In this document: positions 10,001-18,669 of the stretch, in pieces
Layout: every line of letters starts with the position of its first letter
Position numbering within the stretch: the stretch's first letter is position 1
Assembly (NCBI RefSeq): GCF_019635155.1
Contig: NZ_JAHBZY010000016.1
Coordinates: 21,664-85,663, forward strand
Source of the DNA: Nitrosomonas sp.
GTDB lineage: Bacteria > Pseudomonadota > Gammaproteobacteria > Burkholderiales > Nitrosomonadaceae
Length of the DNA stretch: 64,000 nucleotides
Direction of reading: 5' to 3'
Notes under the pieces: generated by a model
Databases searched by the model: none
Seen by the model: the letters and a program-made list of their open reading frames with translations, nothing else
What the model was told of the DNA's origin: nothing
Program-made: the position numbers and the translations under genes

Positions 10001-11458
10001 ATGTTTCGACTGTTTGTTGTTGTTAACGTACTCGGCAAAATGGTGTTGGTGTTCGGATTGACGATGTTAATTCCACTTTGTCTGGCGCTATGGGGAGATG
10101 ATGGCGCAGCGTTTGTTTTCGAACAATCGATTTTAATTACGCTTGGTTGCGGTTTGATGATGTGGCTGCTTACACGTCGATTCAAACGCGAATTGCAGAC
10201 CCGTGACGGTTTCTTGCTGGTTGTGCTGGTGTGGTCGGTGCTGCCGGCCTTTGCGATGCTGCCATTCCTGTTTTATTTACCGGACCTGAATCTCAGTATG
10301 GCCTATTTTGAGGCGGTTTCAGGCTTAACTGCGACAGGCGGTACTGTTTTGTCCGGATTGGACAAATTACCACCATCTGTCAATTTATGGCGTGGAGAAA
10401 TCGTTTGGCTTGGGGGAATGGGATTAATCGTTTTGGCAGTCGCAATCTTGCCGCTACTGGGAGTGGGGGGACGTCAGCTGTTAAATGCCGAGATTCCTGG
10501 GCCAATGAAGGAAAATAAGCTGACTCCGCGTATTGCCGAAACGGCTAAGGGATTGTGGTCTATTTATGCCTGTTTGACACTGACTTGCATCGTTGCTTAT
10601 AAATGGGCTGGTATGGAATGGTTTGATGCTGTGATGCATGCTTTTACAACATTAGGATTGGGAGGTTTCTCGTCGCACGATGCAAGCTACGGTTACTGGA
10701 ATTCTCCAGTGATTGAAGCGGTTGCAATTTTTTTTATGCTGATTGCCGGGATTAATTTTGCAACACATTTTCTTGCTTGGCGAGCAAAAAGCCTAATTCC
10801 CTATCGCTATGATTCCGAAGTAGGCTGGTACCTGATGATTATTTTGATCAGTTGCTTGGGGCTGGCTTTCTATTTGTGGTTTACCGGGGTTTATCCAGAA
10901 CCATTATCCGCATTCCGCTATGCTGCTTTCAATATCGTTTCGGTAGCGACAACGACCGGTTATAGCAATACCGACTATAGTCTTTGGCCTATATTTATTC
11001 CGTTATGGATGTTGTTTTTATCGGGCTTCTGTACTTCTTCCGGTTCAACGGGGGGGGGTATCAAGATGATACGGGCACGGATTTTGTACCAGCAAGTGTA
11101 TCGCGAAATTATTACGATCATGCACCCCAATGCGGTGATTCCGGCAAAATTAGGTCGGAGCCTGTTAGCGAATCGAGTGATTCTCGCAGTGTTGGTGTTT
11201 TTGTTCGTGTATGCCACTAGCGTAGTTGTAATGACACTGATACTGACGCTGAGTGGATTGGATGTAATTACTTCCTTTTCCGCAGCGGTTGCTTGCCTTA
11301 ATAATCTAGGTCCCGGCCTTGGAAGCATTGGACCAGCATCAACTTATGCATCGCTGTCCGATTTTCAGATTTGGATTTGTAGTTTTGCCATGTTATTGGG
11401 TCGATTGGAGTTTTTTACCGTGTTGGCAATATTCATTCCTGCATTCTGGAGAAAATAG
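10001..11458 (+). CDS. trkH: Trk potassium uptake system, membrane subunit TrkH
   Basis: A 485-residue polytopic membrane protein of the TrkH/KtrB family. Four pore-loop repeats are suggested by the glycine-containing filter segments, for example SGLTATGGTVLSG near residue 110, TLGLGGFSSHD near 215, TTTGYSNTDY near 315 and NNLGPGLGSIG near 430. It forms the K+ pathway across the inner membrane with TrkA as gatekeeper. It directly follows trkA, completing a functional pair. No frame damage is seen. Confidence 0.95.
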   Translation: MFRLFVVVNVLGKMVLVFGLTMLIPLCLALWGDDGAAFVFEQSILITLGCGLMMWLLTRRFKRELQTRDGFLLVVLVWSVLPAFAMLPFLFYLPDLNLSMAYFEAVSGLTATGGTVLSGLDKLPPSVNLWRGEIVWLGGMGLIVLAVAILPLLGVGGRQLLNAEIPGPMKENKLTPRIAETAKGLWSIYACLTLTCIVAYKWAGMEWFDAVMHAFTTLGLGGFSSHDASYGYWNSPVIEAVAIFFMLIAGINFATHFLAWRAKSLIPYRYDSEVGWYLMIILISCLGLAFYLWFTGVYPEPLSAFRYAAFNIVSVATTTGYSNTDYSLWPIFIPLWMLFLSGFCTSSGSTGGGIKMIRARILYQQVYREIITIMHPNAVIPAKLGRSLLANRVILAVLVFLFVYATSVVVMTLILTLSGLDVITSFSAAVACLNNLGPGLGSIGPASTYASLSDFQIWICSFAMLLGRLEFFTVLAIFIPAFWRK

Positions 11459-11607
11459 CGTTTGTTTTTTGTAATCGAAACATTTTGCTTGCAGAATTGT
11501 AGGTCCGCTGACTCATTTTCATGAGAGAAATGCTCCAAAAATTAGTTAGGGCGCGTAAGAAAAGCTATCTTTTAAATATTTCATTAGATTAGTAATAGGG
11601 AGTTTGA

Positions 11608-12003
11608 GTGGACAATACCGATGTCTTAAAAGGCATTAAGGTCATGGTAATCGACGACAGTAATACAATTCGGAAAAGCACTGAGCTTTTTTTGCGGCCT
11701 TTGGGGTGTGATGTCATTTTGGCCGAGGATGGTTTCGTGGCAATGTCGAAAATTGTAGATAATCAACCCGATATTATTTTTGTTGATATAACAATGCCGC
11801 GATTAGACGGGTATCAGGCATGCATGTTAATTAAGAAAAATCCAATCTACCAATCGATTCCTGTAATCATGCTTTCCAGTAAAGATGGTTTATTTGATAA
11901 GGCTCGGGGCAGGCTGGCAGGTTCGGATGGATATTTGACTAAACCATTTACTGCAGAGGGTTTATTGAGCATAATACGTACCCATACTTTACGGCAGAGT
12001 TAG
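11608..12003 (+). CDS. pilG: PilG-type single-domain response regulator
   Basis: A 131-residue stand-alone receiver domain. D16/D17 form the acidic pocket, D60 in FVDITMP is the phospho-acceptor and K112 in LTKPF is the conserved lysine. The sequence ITMPRLDGYQACMLIKKNP strongly resembles PilG, the receiver that acts with PilJ and ChpA to control type IV pilus extension. It begins with GTG at 11608 after AGGGAG. It stands alone between trkH and the amo operon, whereas pilJ and chpA lie 18-20 kb away. Function as PilG is inferred from similarity; a different partner is possible. Confidence 0.75.
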   Translation: MDNTDVLKGIKVMVIDDSNTIRKSTELFLRPLGCDVILAEDGFVAMSKIVDNQPDIIFVDITMPRLDGYQACMLIKKNPIYQSIPVIMLSSKDGLFDKARGRLAGSDGYLTKPFTAEGLLSIIRTHTLRQS

Positions 12004-12304
12004 TTTGCATGTTCTTAGGTTCATCCAAATTATTAGAACCGACGTTGGAAATATGCGATTAATTTATGTTTTAAAAGTATAAACAGGCTACTTTCAACAT
12101 AAGTCCATTTTTTGGGGAAGGTGATTTTATGACAAATGACTTGACTTTGGACCCCAAGGTCGACTAGCCTGAGAGGCGTAGCGAAATTAGGGACGGAAGA
12201 GATTCTAATGTAGCTGCCGAATTATAAGCAGTACTAATTAATTAGTATTAGAAGTAGTAGAAGAAAAGAGAAGTAGTTTTGATTAACAGATAGGAGGTAT
12301 AGAG
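12004..12304 (+). promoter_or_regulatory. amo operon leader and upstream region
   Basis: This 301-base gene-free region must hold the amo promoter. TTGACT at 12141-12146 is a fair -35, but only a weak -10 (TAGCCT, 12165-12170) lies at the right distance. Two small hairpins follow (GACC/GGTC near 12150-12161 and GCCT/AGGC near 12168-12178). A perfect 16-base palindrome lies at 12232-12247. The last 55 bases are purine-rich and end in TAGGAGGT before the amoC ATG, a very strong ribosome site. The promoter assignment is tentative. Confidence 0.4.
12232..12247. promoter_or_regulatory. 16-bp perfect palindrome upstream of amoC
   Basis: TACTAATTAATTAGTA reads identically on both strands and ends 57 bases before the amoC start codon. 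It is a plausible operator for a dimeric regulator or an AT-rich cruciform. No binding protein can be assigned. Confidence 0.4.
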
Positions 12305-13114
12305 ATGGCAACAACGTATGGCACAACGAGTGGCGCGTCGAGCGCGAGCTATGACATGTCGCTGTGGTACGATTCCAAGTACTACAAACTGGGCATGGCG
12401 ACCATGCTTCTGGTAGCGATATTTTGGATTTGGTACCAAAGGACCTTTGCGTATTCGCACGGGATGGACTCAATGGAACCGGAATTTGACAAAGTGTGGA
12501 TGGGACTGTGGCGAGTGCACATGACCCTGATGCCGTTGTTTGCGTTGGTAACCTGGGGTTGGATATTGAAGACCCGTGACACCAAAGAACAATTGGACAA
12601 CCTGGACACCAAACTGGAAATGAAACGTTATTTCTACTGGATGATGTGGCTGGGTGTGTATTTGTTTGGTGTTTACTGGGGCGGCAGCTTCTTCACCGAG
12701 CAAGATGCAAGCTGGCACCAAGTGATTATTCGTGACACGAGCTTCACGCCAAGTCACGTAGTGGTGTTTTACGGCTCATTCCCGATGTACATTGTATGCG
12801 GCGTTGCTTCATACCTGTACGCGATGACCCGTCTGCCACTGTACAGCCGCGGCACATCGTTCCCGTTGGTAATGGCGATTGCTGGCCCATTGATGATTCT
12901 GCCGAACGTAGGTTTGAACGAATGGGGTCATGCATTCTGGTTCATGGAAGAGCTGTTTAGCGCGCCATTGCACTGGGGATTTGTGATTCTGGGCTGGGCA
13001 GGTTTATTCTCGGGCGGTATTGCAGCGCAAATCATCACCCGTTACTCTAACCTGACCGACGTAACCTGGAATGGTTCAAGCAGAGAGATTCTGAACAATC
13101 GCATTGTTCCTTAA
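12305..13114 (+). CDS. amoC: ammonia monooxygenase subunit C
   Basis: A 269-residue integral membrane subunit of ammonia monooxygenase, which oxidises NH3 to hydroxylamine. The copper-site pattern of the AMO/pMMO C subunit is intact: D134, H138 and H151 in EQDASWHQ and TPSHVVV, with the same 4- and 13-residue spacings as in methane monooxygenase. About six membrane spans are visible. The start has a strong TAGGAGGT. It is the first gene of amoCAB; the 167-base gap to amoA contains a stable hairpin, in keeping with separate amoC messages known from ammonia oxidisers. Confidence 0.98.
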   Translation: MATTYGTTSGASSASYDMSLWYDSKYYKLGMATMLLVAIFWIWYQRTFAYSHGMDSMEPEFDKVWMGLWRVHMTLMPLFALVTWGWILKTRDTKEQLDNLDTKLEMKRYFYWMMWLGVYLFGVYWGGSFFTEQDASWHQVIIRDTSFTPSHVVVFYGSFPMYIVCGVASYLYAMTRLPLYSRGTSFPLVMAIAGPLMILPNVGLNEWGHAFWFMEELFSAPLHWGFVILGWAGLFSGGIAAQIITRYSNLTDVTWNGSSREILNNRIVP

Positions 13115-13130
13115 TTTCTGAGCGGGATAG

Positions 13131-13157
13131 CCATGCCTGTATAGGATACGGGCATGG
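13131..13157 (+). terminator. hairpin in the amoC-amoA intergenic region
   Basis: A 12-bp stem pairs 13131-13142 with 13146-13157 (one G-T pair) around a 3-base AGG loop, 17 bases after the amoC stop. No T-run follows, so it is more likely a 3'-end stabiliser or processing site for an amoC-only message than a full terminator. Confidence 0.5.
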
Positions 13158-13281
13158 TAGAAGAAGTTAAGGCACTAAAAGTTATGGAAACGTACTGAAG
13201 GTTGACGATAAAAGAGGAAGTAAAGGGATCGTCGAAGGTTTTCATATTTAATATCACACGAAATGAAGAAGGGAGGGTCTA

Positions 13282-14106
13282 GTGAGTAGAACAGACGAAA
13301 TTTTAGCAGCGGCAAAGATGCCGCCGGAAGCGATCAGGATGTCCAGATATATCGACGCGATATATTTTCCGATTCTGTGTATTTTGTTGGTAGGTACATT
13401 CCACATGCACTTCATGCTGTTGGCAGGTGACTGGGACTTCTGGCTTGATTGGAAAGACCGTCAATGGTGGCCGGTAGTAACACCGATTGTAGGTGTTATG
13501 TATTGTGCGGCACTGCAATACTATTTGTGGGTAAACTATCGTTTATCGTACGGTGCGACACTGTGTATCGTATGTTTATTGGTAGGCGAATGGCTGACCC
13601 GTTACTGGGGTTTCTACTGGTGGTCACACTACCCGTTGAACTTCGTACTGCCATCAACGATGATACCTGGCGCATTGATGCTGGATACCGTTCTGTTATT
13701 GACAGGTAACTGGCTGATCACGGCACTGGTGGGTGGTGGATTCTGGGGATTATTCTTCTATCCTGGCAACTGGCCGATTTTTGGACCGACCCACTTACCG
13801 CTGGTAGTAGAAGGCGTACTGTTATCAGTAGCTGACTACACAGGCTTCTTATATGTACGTACCGGAACACCGGAATATGTACGCCTGATTGAACAAGGCT
13901 CACTGCGTACCTTTGGTGGTCACACGACGGTAATTGCGGCATTCTTCTCAGCGTTTGTATCGATGTTGATGTACTGCGTATGGTGGTACTTTGGCAAGAT
14001 CTACTGCACCGCTTTCTTCTATGTTAAAGGAGAAAGAGGACGTATTTCTATGAAGAATGACGTAACAGCGTTTGGTGAAAAAGGCTTTGCACAGGGGATT
14101 AGATAA
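13282..14106 (+). CDS. amoA: ammonia monooxygenase subunit A
   Basis: A 274-residue membrane subunit, the standard phylogenetic marker of ammonia oxidisers. The highly conserved blocks [29 protein letters not shown] and [14 protein letters not shown] are all present, with about seven membrane spans. The start is GTG at 13282 preceded by GGGAGGG, as is usual for amoA in this family. Its stop codon shares one base with the amoB ATG, so A and B are translationally coupled. The sequence looks closer to the N. oligotropha/Nitrosospira types than to N. europaea, judged by memory of those proteins. Confidence 0.98.
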   Translation: MSRTDEILAAAKMPPEAIRMSRYIDAIYFPILCILLVGTFHMHFMLLAGDWDFWLDWKDRQWWPVVTPIVGVMYCAALQYYLWVNYRLSYGATLCIVCLLVGEWLTRYWGFYWWSHYPLNFVLPSTMIPGALMLDTVLLLTGNWLITALVGGGFWGLFFYPGNWPIFGPTHLPLVVEGVLLSVADYTGFLYVRTGTPEYVRLIEQGSLRTFGGHTTVIAAFFSAFVSMLMYCVWWYFGKIYCTAFFYVKGERGRISMKNDVTAFGEKGFAQGIR

Positions 14107-15368
14107 TGAATATAAGAAGCATATTTAAGCTGGGCGTATTGGGCCTGTATGGAGCGGCGATTGGAGCGGCCTCACTGGCGCTGACGCTGACGATAGATGT
14201 TAAGACAGCGGCGGCACATGGTGAACGTTCGCAAGAACCGTTTCTTCGTATGCGTACGATTCAATGGTACGATCTGAAATGGCAACCGAAAGTCACCAAA
14301 GTGAACGACATTGCGACGATCACCGGTAAATTTCACTTGGCGGAAGATTGGCCACGTGCGGTAGGTAAACCGGAACGCGCATTCTTCAACATTGGTAGTC
14401 CGAGCCCGGTGTTTGTACGTTTGAGCACCAAGCTGAACGGTGAACCGACGTTTATTTCTGGACCGTTGCAAATTGGTCGCGACTATGAATTTGAAGTCAG
14501 ACTGAAAGCGAGGATTCCAGGACGCCATCATATGCACGCGATGGTAAACGTAAAAGAAGCGGGCCCGATTGCAGGACCGGCATCTTGGATGAACATTTCA
14601 GGCAACTGGGATGACTTCACCAATCCGGTAACCACTCTGACAGGCAAAACCATTGATCTGGAGACATTCAACTTCAGCAATGGCGTGTTCTGGCACTTGG
14701 TATGGTTAGGCTTAGGCTGTTTCTGGATTGGCTACTATGTAGCACGTCCGATGTTCCTGCCACGTAGCCGGGTACTGTTAGCATACGGTGACGAACTGCT
14801 GTTGGATCCAATGGATCGTAAAGTAGGTATGGCAGTCGCGATTCTGACCTGTGCGCTGGTATGGGGCGGTTATCGTTATACCGAGAGCGTTCATCCATAC
14901 ACAGTTCCGATCCAAGCGGGTGAATCGAAGGTAGAACCGATGCCAATCGCACCGAATCCGGTAGCGATCAAGGTAACGCATGCTAACTACGACGTACCTG
15001 GACGCGCACTGCGTGTGACGATGGAAATCACCAACAATGGTGACTCGACCGTTAACATTGGAGAGTTCACGACAGCGGGTGTTCGTTTTGTAAACGACTT
15101 GGGACGTAAATATCTGGATCCTGACTATCCACGCGAACTGGTAGCGACCGGTTTGACGATGGATGATGACAGAGGGATTGAACCAGGAGAAACCCGTGAA
15201 GTTAAAATGGAAGCCAAAGACGCGTTGTGGGAAGTACAACGTTTGATGGCGCTGTTGGGTGACCCGGAAAGCCGCTTTGGTGGTTTGTTAATGACATGGG
15301 ATGACGAAGGCAATCGTTATATTAACAGTATTGCTGGCGCAGTAATTCCAGTCTTTACCAAGCTATAA
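14106..15368 (+). CDS. amoB: ammonia monooxygenase subunit B
   Basis: A 420-residue subunit with two periplasmic cupredoxin domains joined by two membrane spans (about residues 196-216 and 242-260). A signal peptide ends at TAAA, leaving H38 as the mature N-terminus. H38, H142 and H144 (in RHHMHAM) have exactly the spacing of the three histidines of the pMMO B-subunit copper site, so the site is complete. The ATG overlaps the amoA stop by one base. A strong terminator hairpin follows 19 bases after the stop, separating amoCAB from amoE and amoD. Confidence 0.98.
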   Translation: MNIRSIFKLGVLGLYGAAIGAASLALTLTIDVKTAAAHGERSQEPFLRMRTIQWYDLKWQPKVTKVNDIATITGKFHLAEDWPRAVGKPERAFFNIGSPSPVFVRLSTKLNGEPTFISGPLQIGRDYEFEVRLKARIPGRHHMHAMVNVKEAGPIAGPASWMNISGNWDDFTNPVTTLTGKTIDLETFNFSNGVFWHLVWLGLGCFWIGYYVARPMFLPRSRVLLAYGDELLLDPMDRKVGMAVAILTCALVWGGYRYTESVHPYTVPIQAGESKVEPMPIAPNPVAIKVTHANYDVPGRALRVTMEITNNGDSTVNIGEFTTAGVRFVNDLGRKYLDPDYPRELVATGLTMDDDRGIEPGETREVKMEAKDALWEVQRLMALLGDPESRFGGLLMTWDDEGNRYINSIAGAVIPVFTKL

Positions 15369-15387
15369 GATAGAGCGAGTCTAAACA

Positions 15388-15431
15388 CCGGTACACCACT
15401 GTCGCAAGACAGCCGGTGTACCGGTTTTTTT
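15388..15431 (+). terminator. Rho-independent terminator after amoB
   Basis: A GC-rich hairpin: CCGGTACACC (15388-15397) pairs with GGTGTACCGG (15415-15424), an inner CTGTC/GACAG stem closes a GCAA tetraloop, and seven Ts follow at 15425-15431. It should end most amoCAB transcripts; amoE and amoD would be read by leakage or their own promoter. Confidence 0.9.
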
Positions 15432-15528
15432 ATATGGGTAGAGAATAAAGAAAACTTAAGGTGCAACAAAGAATGCAGACAAAAGAACTGGCAAAAATAG
15501 AGGCACTAACTCGAAGGGAGGATTTGTC

Positions 15529-16197
15529 GTGGTCAGGCAAATAGTATGCGCAGGGACTGCGGCCTTTATGCTTGTTATGACACTTTATACAAGCACAGCT
15601 GGCGCACATGGCAAGGTTGCTATGGAAGATGATAATTGTATGCGCCGGATAGGCGAAAACATGATTCATTTGAGCGCTTATCAACCCCAGGAAGATGAAG
15701 AAGGGCATTACTGCACGGATATACCTAAAGCGGGTAACACAATCTTGGTTATAGACTTGGTAGACCCGGCACTGAGAGAAATGCCGATCGGAATAAAGAT
15801 GATCAAGGGCGACAAAGTAGAGGGGGGCGAAACCGTCACAGATCTGCGCCCGGCGGTATATCAGGATGGAGTTATCAGCATGCAGAAGGCGCTGGAACAA
15901 GGTAAATACCTCATACAAGTAACTGCTGAAGGTGTGCCGCCACTGCACTATGAATATCATCTACGCGTTGAAATGATCAATTATGCGGATGTATTTAGAG
16001 CGACGATAGGACCGCTGATTGGCCTATTGCTGACTGCCATACTTGGGTATAAACTCATCCGGTCAAGACGATTCAGGGATTGGATGGCATCACGAGGCTC
16101 GAAGAGAACTGAAAAAGGCGATGAAGGAGAAAAGTCATCGGCAGTCGACGCAGAAAAAACATCAATCAACAAACAAACTAAAGACGGGGAATCCTAG
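15529..16197 (+). CDS. amoE: AMO accessory protein AmoE (orf4)
   Basis: A 222-residue exported protein found behind amoCAB in betaproteobacterial ammonia oxidisers. A signal peptide ends at STAGA, so the mature chain would begin H27-G. The periplasmic domain has two cysteines (C37, C62) in the pattern DNC..YCTDIP shared with AmoD; one membrane span (about 155-175) and a charged, lysine-rich cytoplasmic tail follow. It is a paralogue of the next gene. The related PmoD/AmoD family is described as copper-binding; a role in copper supply to AMO is plausible but not shown by the sequence. Start is GTG after GGGAGGA. Confidence 0.88.
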   Translation: MVRQIVCAGTAAFMLVMTLYTSTAGAHGKVAMEDDNCMRRIGENMIHLSAYQPQEDEEGHYCTDIPKAGNTILVIDLVDPALREMPIGIKMIKGDKVEGGETVTDLRPAVYQDGVISMQKALEQGKYLIQVTAEGVPPLHYEYHLRVEMINYADVFRATIGPLIGLLLTAILGYKLIRSRRFRDWMASRGSKRTEKGDEGEKSSAVDAEKTSINKQTKDGES

Positions 16198-16199
16198 CG

Positions 16200-16784
16200 A
16201 TGTTAGTAGAAAGAATTGCGACAATAAAGCAAATAGTAATAATGGCCATAGTGGCGGTAACTGTCATGTTTACATCCCAAGTACAAGCGCATGGTGGATT
16301 GGCGTTAGCGGATGACATGTGCATATTGACAATAGGTCCTTACCGGATGCACTTTACGGGCTACCAGCCATTATCGCAAGAAGAAGAGTTTTGCGAAGAC
16401 ATACCGGAGATTGGCAAAACAGTAATAGCGCTGGATTATATACAAGAAGAACTGAGACCGTTAACGACCGAAGTCCGGATAATTCGTGACACGGGCTCGG
16501 AAGCGAATCTGGATGAGATCACGGTATTTCATATACCGCCCAAGGTATATCCGACGGCTTCCATCACGATAGACCATACGTTTCCGGAGAAAGGAAAGTT
16601 TGTAGGGTTGGTGACGGTGACAGGCGGACCGCAAGAGTATGTATCGCGATTTCCGTTCTCGGTGGGGGAAGGACGGCCGACATCTAAAATAGTAATCATT
16701 GCACCGATAGTGCTGGTGCTTGCCGGTGTTGCTTTCTTCTTTATGAGACGCAAAAATAATCCCGATGGAGCCAGTCCTGCTTAG
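16200..16784 (+). CDS. amoD: AMO accessory protein AmoD (orf5, PmoD family)
   Basis: A 194-residue paralogue of AmoE beginning two bases after its stop. The signal peptide ends at QVQA, giving a mature N-terminus H31-G. The copper-protein pattern DDMC41 .. EEFC65EDIPE is present, followed by a beta-rich domain and a single C-terminal membrane anchor (about 163-185) with a basic end. PmoD proteins of methane oxidisers have been described as binding copper at a dimer interface, and AmoD is their ammonia-oxidiser counterpart. It closes the amo cluster; a miniature inverted-repeat element lies 52 bases downstream. Confidence 0.9.
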   Translation: MLVERIATIKQIVIMAIVAVTVMFTSQVQAHGGLALADDMCILTIGPYRMHFTGYQPLSQEEEFCEDIPEIGKTVIALDYIQEELRPLTTEVRIIRDTGSEANLDEITVFHIPPKVYPTASITIDHTFPEKGKFVGLVTVTGGPQEYVSRFPFSVGEGRPTSKIVIIAPIVLVLAGVAFFFMRRKNNPDGASPA

Positions 16785-16836
16785 GTAAATCGCATTCCTC
16801 TAGCTGAAGCACAGTATGCGTGGTGATTAACGTACC

Positions 16837-16980
16837 GAAACCTTTGCACGGTTATTACTATGCGGCACGGTAATTGCGTTAAAAATTTGCGAAAAATGCT
16901 CATTTACCCCGTGTAAACTCCGCTTTTTCGCAAATTTTTGCCTTATTCTTGTACCGCTCATGACACCGTGCAAAGGTTTC
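16837..16980 (+). mobile_element. miniature inverted-repeat element, copy 1
   Basis: A 144-bp element without coding capacity. Its ends are a perfect 16-bp inverted repeat, GAAACCTTTGCACGGT and its complement, and it is flanked on both sides by GTACC (16832-16836 and 16981-16985), a 5-bp target duplication. The interior is a long imperfect palindrome with exact 16-bp arms at 16881-16896 and 16924-16939. A second copy in opposite orientation lies at 54953-55093. Transcribed behind amoD, it would fold into a strong hairpin and may serve as the operon's terminator. Confidence 0.88.
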
Positions 16981-17011
16981 GTACCGTGCTTCCGACGTTG
17001 TCATCTGAGAA

Positions 17012-17626
17012 TTAGATATTATTGCGTCGTCGTTGAAAAACAATATAAATTGTAATGCCAATTACACAACAGACGATTAATCCTATAATTATGTCCCGCA
17101 GATATTCCTTTATCAGCGCTTCATTTTCACCGATGAAATAACCTAATAATGCAAGAATGGTTACCCAAATACCGGCACCCAGGCTGGTATAAAAACTAAA
17201 AATAGGCAATTTCATTCTGGCCAAACCGGCTGGAATAGAAATATACTGCCGAATCATAGGTATCAGCCGCCCTGTAAATGTCGATATATGCCCGTGCCGT
17301 GCAAAGAAGCTTTCCATTTGCAGCAAATGATGTTCTTTGAACATGACGTATTTACCATATTGCAAGAGCAAAGGTCGGCCTAAGCGAATCGCTAAATAGT
17401 AATTAATGAGTGCGCCAAACAAGCTACCTGAAATTCCGCAGAAGATAACGGCAACCATGTTCATCTCACCTTTCGAAGCAAGATAACCAGCCGGAATCAT
17501 GATAATTTCACTTGGAAAAGGAATGAAGCTGGATTCAATCAACATCAGAATAAAAATTCCTGCATATCCTAAACTGCTGACAGTACTGACAATCCATGTA
17601 ATGATGTCGGTTATCAAGCCTCTCAA
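17012..17626 (-). CDS. DedA family inner-membrane protein
   Basis: A 204-residue polytopic membrane protein of the DedA/SNARE-associated family. Family segments include [20 protein letters not shown] near residue 31 and [20 protein letters not shown] near 120, with the conserved acidic and arginine residues. DedA proteins act as lipid-carrier flippases or in membrane homeostasis; the substrate here is unknown. No ATG fits: the chosen TTG lies very close to AAGGAG, and a TTG three codons on has better spacing, so the true start may be nine bases later. It is followed on the same strand, upstream, by secF. Confidence 0.85.
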   Translation of the reverse strand: MRGLITDIITWIVSTVSSLGYAGIFILMLIESSFIPFPSEIIMIPAGYLASKGEMNMVAVIFCGISGSLFGALINYYLAIRLGRPLLLQYGKYVMFKEHHLLQMESFFARHGHISTFTGRLIPMIRQYISIPAGLARMKLPIFSFYTSLGAGIWVTILALLGYFIGENEALIKEYLRDIIIGLIVCCVIGITIYIVFQRRRNNI

Positions 17627-17705
17627 AACTCCTTGGAATAATAAGCTCTAATTAGGATACGAACGGTTGAAGCTATCAGCAATTCTAGAAACATGACAGG
17701 GATCT

Positions 17706-18644
17706 CTAAACAACAGCCCCATCATTCTCAAGCGGTTTCTTTTCCAATTTGACTAAGTCTTCGCGTTTCACACCCAGAAGCATCAGAATGGAACTACCTA
17801 CCATGATTGAGGAATAAATACCAAACAGAATACCGATTGTAAGGGCTAGTGCAAAATAATACAGAACTTCGCCGCCAAATAATAACATCGCAATCACCAC
17901 CATTTGTGTACTGCCATGCGTAATGATTGTTCGAGACATTGTTAGTGTGATAGCGTTATCAATTACTTGCGAAATTGATGCTCTACGCAATTTTCTAAAA
18001 TTTTCACGAATACGATCAAAAATAACGACCGATTCATTTACTGAATAACCTAGGATCGCAAGGACTGCGGCTAGTACTGTAAGGGAAAATTCCCACTGAA
18101 AGTATGCAAAGAATCCGATAATGATAACGACATCATGCAAGTTGGCGATGATGCCTGCTACACCAAATTTCCACTCAAATCGCATAGCCAGGTAGGCAAC
18201 AATTCCGAGCGAAACGAATAAAAGTGCAAGTGCGCCATTTTCAAGCAACTCCTGTCCAACTTGAGGACCGACAAACTCAACACGGCGCATTTCAACAGTG
18301 CTATCCGCTTGTTTAAGTGCGGCAAGCACTGTTTCAGATAATTGCGCACTGGAAATTTCAGATCGAATCGGTAAGCGTATCAACACATCGCGCGAGGTGC
18401 CGAAGTTTTGTACACTGGCATCAGGCATTTCTAGATCCGTCAGTACATTTCTAATTTGCTGGAGATCGGCTGTTTCGGTATAGCCAACTTCAAGCACAGT
18501 GCCACCCGTAAAATCGACACCGAGATTCAGTCCCTTTGTGGAAATAAAGAAAACGGAAAGAATAAATGTTGTGATTGAAATAACAGCCCCCGCTTTCCTC
18601 CAACGCATGAAGGGGATATCGCGATTAAATCTAAATATTTCCAT
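17706..18644 (-). CDS. secF: protein translocase subunit SecF
   Basis: A 312-residue SecF with six predicted membrane spans. GLNLGVDFTGGTVLEV near residue 33 and the later SVNESVVIFDRIREN block are diagnostic. With SecD and YajC it forms the accessory complex that uses proton-motive force to complete protein export through SecYEG. It starts 25 bases after the secD stop and is the last gene of the queA-tgt-yajC-secD-secF run. Confidence 0.97.
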   Translation of the reverse strand: MEIFRFNRDIPFMRWRKAGAVISITTFILSVFFISTKGLNLGVDFTGGTVLEVGYTETADLQQIRNVLTDLEMPDASVQNFGTSRDVLIRLPIRSEISSAQLSETVLAALKQADSTVEMRRVEFVGPQVGQELLENGALALLFVSLGIVAYLAMRFEWKFGVAGIIANLHDVVIIIGFFAYFQWEFSLTVLAAVLAILGYSVNESVVIFDRIRENFRKLRRASISQVIDNAITLTMSRTIITHGSTQMVVIAMLLFGGEVLYYFALALTIGILFGIYSSIMVGSSILMLLGVKREDLVKLEKKPLENDGAVV

Positions 18645-18669
18645 TGTAACTTCCTTAAATGCCGATTAA

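Noticed and set aside
12971-13281. A possible small gene between amoC and amoA
   Set aside because: No start with ribosome site and no frame of useful length; the hairpin and the amoA leader account for the sequence.
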